This document shows positions 36,501 to 39,223 of a stretch of 39,223 nt of DNA, one piece after another (positions within the stretch are counted from its first letter, which is position 1; every line of letters starts with the position of its first letter). The DNA comes from AM-0621 sp964573505 (GTDB taxonomy: Bacteria; Planctomycetota; Planctomycetia; Planctomycetales; Planctomycetaceae). The stretch spans positions 1 through 39,223 of the forward strand of contig CAZNMS010000024.1 of assembly GCA_964573505.1 (NCBI GenBank), in the 5' to 3' direction. The notes beneath the pieces are model-generated. The model was not told the origin of the DNA. It saw nothing but the letters and a program-made list of their open reading frames with translations, and made no database searches. The translations under genes and the position numbers were made by a program.

Positions 36501-36712
36501 CGACCGACTCTTCAGAGAACGCCGCCAATGCCGTCTTCCGACTCGCCTTCGGTCGCGCTCCGACGGCGAAGGAGCATGCGGCTTCGATCGCGTTCCTCAC
36601 TCAGCAGGAAGCGAAGTACAAAAACGAGGGACGGACAGACGGTGCTCAGACCGCGCGCGTTGATCTCTGCCAAGCGGTGATGGGGATGAACGAGTTCGTC
36701 TATGTCGATTGA
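33587..36712 (+). CDS. Planctomycete cytochrome protein, PSCyt1-DUF1549-DUF1553 (PSD1)
   Basis: ATG 33587 is chosen because CGGAG lies 6 nt upstream and a signal peptide follows (LTIGAVLATCLVVSQCHA). The 1041-aa product has a c-type haem motif CLDCH (56-60) in the PSCyt1 domain, with a distal Met in PHMPLKAP. DUF1549 follows at about 170-380 (TPIDRFVAAKHEAAGL, YGERWARHWIDIARFAE, ATGFLGGGAFPTQL, CARCHDHKFDPI with a further CxxCH). A variable beta-rich middle comes next, then DUF1553 at about 770-1030 (RVMVNRLWQHHFGRGIVGTPNDFGLQG, RRLEAEAIRDSML, MNSPQ). Such exported proteins are greatly expanded in planctomycetes and usually lie beside a DUF1501 gene. None is present here. Proposed roles include polysaccharide degradation-linked electron transfer; unproven. 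Confidence 0.93.
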   Translation: MILRLTIGAVLATCLVVSQCHAADKDQPVAPDHVERVKKGTALFRSHVRETLEKQCLDCHGGKSLKGDFDLSSREKLMESGFVSKTAADSLLVKLITHAEEPHMPLKAPKLPDETINRIKQWIDLGAPYDKPLVDKPTKAKGPLEVTDRDREFWSFRRLQAVAVPSVKNEAWCRTPIDRFVAAKHEAAGLKPNGPAAKRSLLRRAYFDLIGLPPSPEDVEAFVSSKDPEAWSKLIDKLLDSPQYGERWARHWIDIARFAESHGYEQDYDRPTAFHYRDFLIKALNQDMPYDQFVQWQLAGDELAPENPLAMTATGFLGGGAFPTQLTEAEFESARYDELDDMVTTTGVGILGLSLGCARCHDHKFDPIPVKDYYNVMASFTTAIRSEINLDLDPVENKKRKQAFEAEVAALAKQVSDYETQQLPGKFREWLKTYDPAAAQLGAWELPKIVSVTGSGKTKYTEQKDGSWLATGNAPNTETITVVLETANPEVRSIRLEALAHDSLPSKGPGRAPNGNFVVSHLSVDAIALNAPAGAKPVNVPLTNARATHQQNTGGLSVAASLDDDRTQTGWAVDMGGIGKDNAAVFDAQSPIAFAGGAKLTITIDCKHSNPKHALGRFRLSLTGRSAVSPEVGNNGPEAAVVEALAAMKAKPDDAAPQWKTAISWFAKNDKESAALNDKLQALKAKGPQLATSKVLVTSEGYPHLPHHADGRGFPHFYPKTFQLKRGDVNQKGDEAQQSFLQVLMPAGKKIDDWKVAPPSGWERTSFRRATLSKWITDVKEGAGPLAARVMVNRLWQHHFGRGIVGTPNDFGLQGDTPTHPELLEWLANDLVSNGWKLKRLHKLIMQSAVYQQSGEFDEARAKIDRENQLIWRRAPRRLEAEAIRDSMLSVSGQLDATMFGPGTLDQNMKRRSVYFFIKRSGLIPMMMLFDWPEHLVSIGQRQTTTIAPQALMFMNSPQGRVYADAFAKRLPTDSSENAANAVFRLAFGRAPTAKEHAASIAFLTQQEAKYKNEGRTDGAQTARVDLCQAVMGMNEFVYVD

Positions 36713-36728
36713 GACCGAGAGCTGACAT

Positions 36729-36844
36729 GAGCGGCAGTTGAGAACCTACCGGCGAATTTCTTGTACGACGGACTTGCACTCCGTCGGGCTTCTTCTTCGA
36801 CGGACTACAAGTCCGTCGTACCGGTATCCCTCATCTGCCGCTCG
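36729..36844. repeat. Family A inverted repeat element (A5)
   Basis: Outer ends GAGCGGCAG and CTGCCGCTC are inverted. The core left hairpin (36763-36785) is GTAC, GACGGACT, TGC, ACTCCGTC with one mismatch; the right (36799-36821, minus) has the perfect stem with loop TGT. It starts 17 bp after the cytochrome gene stop. Confidence 0.85.
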
Positions 36845-37107
36845 TCATTCCGCTTGCCGAGCGGCAGACGATCCCTCTTCGAGCCGTCTTCATTCGCAGC
36901 GGTTCCGCAGCGGCTGCAATTTCTGTTGCACCTGCTAGCTCGCTGAGCATCGCGGCCAGCTTGCTAGGCAGCCGCCGTTCGAGCGAAGTCTCACCGAGTC
37001 CGATCAAGCGCTCGGCATGCAGTCGCGAAACGCTACGAATTAAGGGCAACGCCGATCGTTCTTAAATTCGCTCTCTCGACTGGCACACCGACTGCTTTCG
37101 CTTAGGC

Positions 37108-37187
37108 AGTGTCGGCTGGGGGAGCAGCCGAGAACGGTCTGCGTGGGATCGGACTCGGACGAGCGCCTGCTTTCCCCAGTCGACACT
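37108..37187. repeat. Imperfect inverted repeat (family P) in the convergent gap
   Basis: AGTGTCGGCTGGGGGAGCAG (37108-37127) is inverted with CTGCTTTCCCCAGTCGACACT (about 37167-37187), with about two mismatches and one extra base, and a ~40-bp spacer. The gap 36845-37366 otherwise shows only a direct repeat ACGTCATTAAA at 37282 and 37304; no gene is supported. Confidence 0.65.
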
Positions 37188-37366
37188 TTTTCGTTTTCGC
37201 AGAAGGAATCGTTGTCATCAGTGTGTCATCGCGATCGACGCTTCGTACCGATCGGCAAGGCGATAATGGCGCTGCTCTCTGACGTCATTAAAGTGCGATT
37301 AAAACGTCATTAAATGGCACGCACCGCAACCCCAAAAGACGCACGTTGCGCGGAGATCGTAAGGCG

Positions 37367-37573
37367 TCACGACTGCAATTCTCGCCCGCAATGCTCGCAG
37401 GTCTTCCATCCGATTGACGTTTCGTGCCCGCAATGAAAGCACTTCAAAGTGCCGCCTTCGGATTCCGCATCGCTGAGTGAGTTTGCTCCGAAGCCAACTC
37501 CGAGCGTGAGCACGGTCATCGCGATTCCGATGACAAAGAGCGGGCCGAGCATCCATAGCCACCACCACCACAT
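37367..37573 (-). CDS. Tiny membrane-anchored zinc-ribbon protein
   Basis: The 68-aa product has a Trp-rich N-terminus (MWWWWLWMLG), one membrane helix to about residue 28, a short linker and a zinc ribbon (CFHCGHETSIGWKTCEHCGRELQS). GGGAG lies 8 nt before the ATG. It is a likely paralogue of the next gene upstream (37715-37930): the same order of helix then CxxCGxET...CxHCxxEL. The ribbon is probably cytoplasmic. Function unknown. It is the third gene of a minus-strand series with the asparagine-synthetase-like gene. Confidence 0.75.
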   Translation of the reverse strand: MWWWWLWMLGPLFVIGIAMTVLTLGVGFGANSLSDAESEGGTLKCFHCGHETSIGWKTCEHCGRELQS

Positions 37574-37714
37574 GAGTTGCTCTCCCTTGAAGAGTTCGGT
37601 CGAAGTTCAGCGTCTCGATCGGACTATAGATCGCGCGGCATGCGTTCGCGCGACATGAACTGCAACGACTCGCTGCACTCGTTGAATCTCGCGTCAAAGC
37701 GACGGAATGCTGAC

Positions 37715-37930
37715 TTACAACTCAGCGGAGCAGTGAGCGCAGTTCGCGCGGTCCGCAGGCGTCTCGCGCCCGCAACTGGGGCAGCTCAAAGTCATTCCGT
37801 GAGCAACGTGTCCGCCGCCTTCTTGTGAACTCGACTTCCCGCTGCCAAACAGTCGTGCGACCACAAACAGTCCGCCGCCGAGCACAACAAACACGATGAT
37901 GATCCCGAAGAAAGAAATTCCGACGCCCAT
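37715..37930 (-). CDS. Tiny membrane-anchored zinc-ribbon protein (paralogue)
   Basis: This 71-aa protein has an N-terminal membrane helix (about 4-28, SFFGIIIVFVVLGGGLFVVARLF), a Gly/Ser/Gln linker and a zinc ribbon (CPSCGRETPADRANCAHCSAEL). GGAG lies 7 nt upstream of the ATG. It lies 92 bp after the asparagine-synthetase-like gene and 141 bp before its paralogue. The repetition of such a small gene suggests a real, selected product rather than a chance frame. No known family name. Confidence 0.75.
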   Translation of the reverse strand: MGVGISFFGIIIVFVVLGGGLFVVARLFGSGKSSSQEGGGHVAHGMTLSCPSCGRETPADRANCAHCSAEL

Positions 37931-38022
37931 GCTCTGCTCCGATGCTGAATGTGAGACGCACCTCGGGAATGGTTATTACATCGCCGACAACAATCGCGAC
38001 GGCAAGTTCTCTACGCGCTGAG

Positions 38023-39223
38023 TTAGCCCGCAAACACTTCCGTCAGCAAGCGCCGATAGGCCGACTCATGCTTCGGGAAGATTGATTCGAAGTGAGACCG
38101 GTCAGTCGCACCATGTTGGAAGCGGCGCTTCTCAAAGACCGGCATCGTGATCCCGGTGATCTCTTCAACGCCTCGGCGAGCAATCTCGCCTTTGAGTGCA
38201 TACAGCTTTTGATGATCCCAGTTCGTGAGTTCGATGAACGGGATGCCTTCCGCGACCTCAATGACATTGGGCAGCGCAAGGGGACTAAATCCGTTGAAGC
38301 CAAACTTCTTCGCGGGCGCCGACGTTCGCACGTGACCGCGACTCTGTCCTCCGGAGTACGTCAGCGAGTGCTTGATCGCATTCACGCCCCAACCTTCGTG
38401 ATACAGCATCTGATTGTTGAGCACGCTGCGAATCGTCAGCTCCGAGTTCTCTTCGATCGGATAGTCCTTCAAGTTCTCGTCGCCGCCGTCGCCGTCAGCC
38501 AAATACTTCCAATCGGGATAGCGCTGCCGAATGCCCCGACACAAAGCGAGTCCCATTGTCGCGGACTGCACATCGAGCGGTTTGTAGTCCTCAATCACTC
38601 GAATCGTTTCGCGCACATTCAACTCTGACGTGCGAGCTTCGATGACCTCTAAGAACAAACCGAGATCAACCTCATCAAGGAATCTCGCCGCCTGCTGAGC
38701 ATCGGGACTGAGCGACCGACCGTCGTCCGTCACAGAGAGCGTAAATGCTTTGAGTCGCGCCGGACTCGCGCCGCGTTTGAGTAACAAGTAATACAGCACC
38801 AGGAAGACGGCTCCGCTATCAACGCCGCCGGAGAACATGACGCCGATCGGAGCTTTCGCATCGTGCTTGTCGATCACGTCGAGCCACTTCGAGCATTCAT
38901 CAGCGAGCGCTCCGATATACCGACGGGCGATCTCATTAAGGTCCGTGCTCCAGCGATTGCGAACCGGGTCAAAGTACCGAGTCAACTGCGGGTTCGGATC
39001 CGGGCAACCGAGCAGCGCGATCTCAACGATGTGATGCGCCGGGACCATCCGCGTGTACGACGGATGAAATTGATCGTCGAGTCCCTGCTGCTTGAGCCAC
39101 TGCGCGATCTCGTCAATGCGTTCGGCAACGATGAGGCACGGGCCATCAACCTTCTTCGCAAGGAAGTATCTCATCGGTCGACCGATCGATCGCGCCATCC
39201 GCACGATGTGCCCGCGCTTATGC
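38023..39223 (-). CDS. Asparagine-synthetase-like ATP-dependent amide ligase (5' end probably beyond window)
   Basis: About 394-400 codons are visible and the frame stays open to the window edge. Internal candidate starts are GTG 39204 and ATG 39174, both without a ribosome site, so the true start may lie outside. The PP-loop ATP pyrophosphatase motif GVMFSGGVDSG marks the AsnB synthetase domain, with GDGGDENLKDYP (the GEGxDE motif of AsnB) and a late conserved KRRFQHG. The N-terminal Cys-type glutaminase domain of AsnB is not present in the visible part, so it may use free ammonia, a separate glutaminase or another amine, as in beta-lactam-synthetase relatives. Two tiny zinc-ribbon membrane genes follow on the same strand. 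The product is unknown. Confidence 0.8.
   Translation of the reverse strand, partial: HKRGHIVRMARSIGRPMRYFLAKKVDGPCLIVAERIDEIAQWLKQQGLDDQFHPSYTRMVPAHHIVEIALLGCPDPNPQLTRYFDPVRNRWSTDLNEIARRYIGALADECSKWLDVIDKHDAKAPIGVMFSGGVDSGAVFLVLYYLLLKRGASPARLKAFTLSVTDDGRSLSPDAQQAARFLDEVDLGLFLEVIEARTSELNVRETIRVIEDYKPLDVQSATMGLALCRGIRQRYPDWKYLADGDGGDENLKDYPIEENSELTIRSVLNNQMLYHEGWGVNAIKHSLTYSGGQSRGHVRTSAPAKKFGFNGFSPLALPNVIEVAEGIPFIELTNWDHQKLYALKGEIARRGVEEITGITMPVFEKRRFQHGATDRSHFESIFPKHESAYRRLLTEVFAG

Overview
The window reads as a chromosomal segment of a planctomycete (class Planctomycetia is the best guess). The main evidence is gene content typical of that phylum: a PSCyt1/DUF1549/DUF1553 cytochrome protein of 1041 aa, SHD1-domain and GYF-domain membrane proteins, several zinc-ribbon/low-complexity membrane proteins, Uma2 and DUF4058 proteins, and a PPC-domain exported protein. 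Genes sit mostly singly or in pairs, separated by 100-650 bp gaps. There is no phage, plasmid, transposase, rRNA or tRNA gene that I can see.

Layout. 0.3-7.3 kb: five plus-strand envelope-type genes (zinc-ribbon membrane protein, exported alpha/beta hydrolase, SHD1 protein, PPC-domain protein, exported Asn/Gly-rich protein). 7.5-12.4 kb: class I methyltransferase, bioD, a Pro/Gln-rich zinc-ribbon membrane protein, Uma2 protein. 12.5-16.5 kb: a BchI/MoxR-like AAA+ ATPase and a membrane M48 metalloprotease. 17.0-21.7 kb, minus strand: tRNA-dihydrouridine synthase, an overlapping two-gene unit (98-aa acidic protein plus HEPN-like protein), a PPOX flavoprotein and class I fumarase. 22.1-31.7 kb: HAD phosphatase, fused aroD-aroE, a PGDH-like dehydrogenase, SelW-like protein, BtpA-like protein (minus), stand-alone CoaB, GYF protein, DUF4058 protein. 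31.8-39.2 kb: GH5-like glycosidase (minus), the large cytochrome protein, and a minus-strand cluster of an asparagine-synthetase-like ligase followed by two tiny zinc-ribbon membrane proteins.

The metabolic genes (bioD, fumarase, aroDE, PGDH-like, CoaB, Dus) are ordinary housekeeping and do not form a pathway cluster.

The most striking content lies between the genes. Most sizeable gaps carry large imperfect palindromes. At least five sequence-unrelated families reduce to one plan: a 5' GTAG (or GTAC) foot followed directly by an 8-bp stem and a 3-4-nt loop, used singly or as inverted pairs. Stem bases change in a compensatory way between copies. This is the architecture of REP/BIME elements mobilised by RAYT (REP-associated tyrosine) transposases in other bacteria. 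Other gaps hold longer palindromes of different design, including a 218-bp palindrome made of six nested hairpins. Together these look like a dense, multi-family intergenic hairpin system, and they also generate many spurious reading frames.
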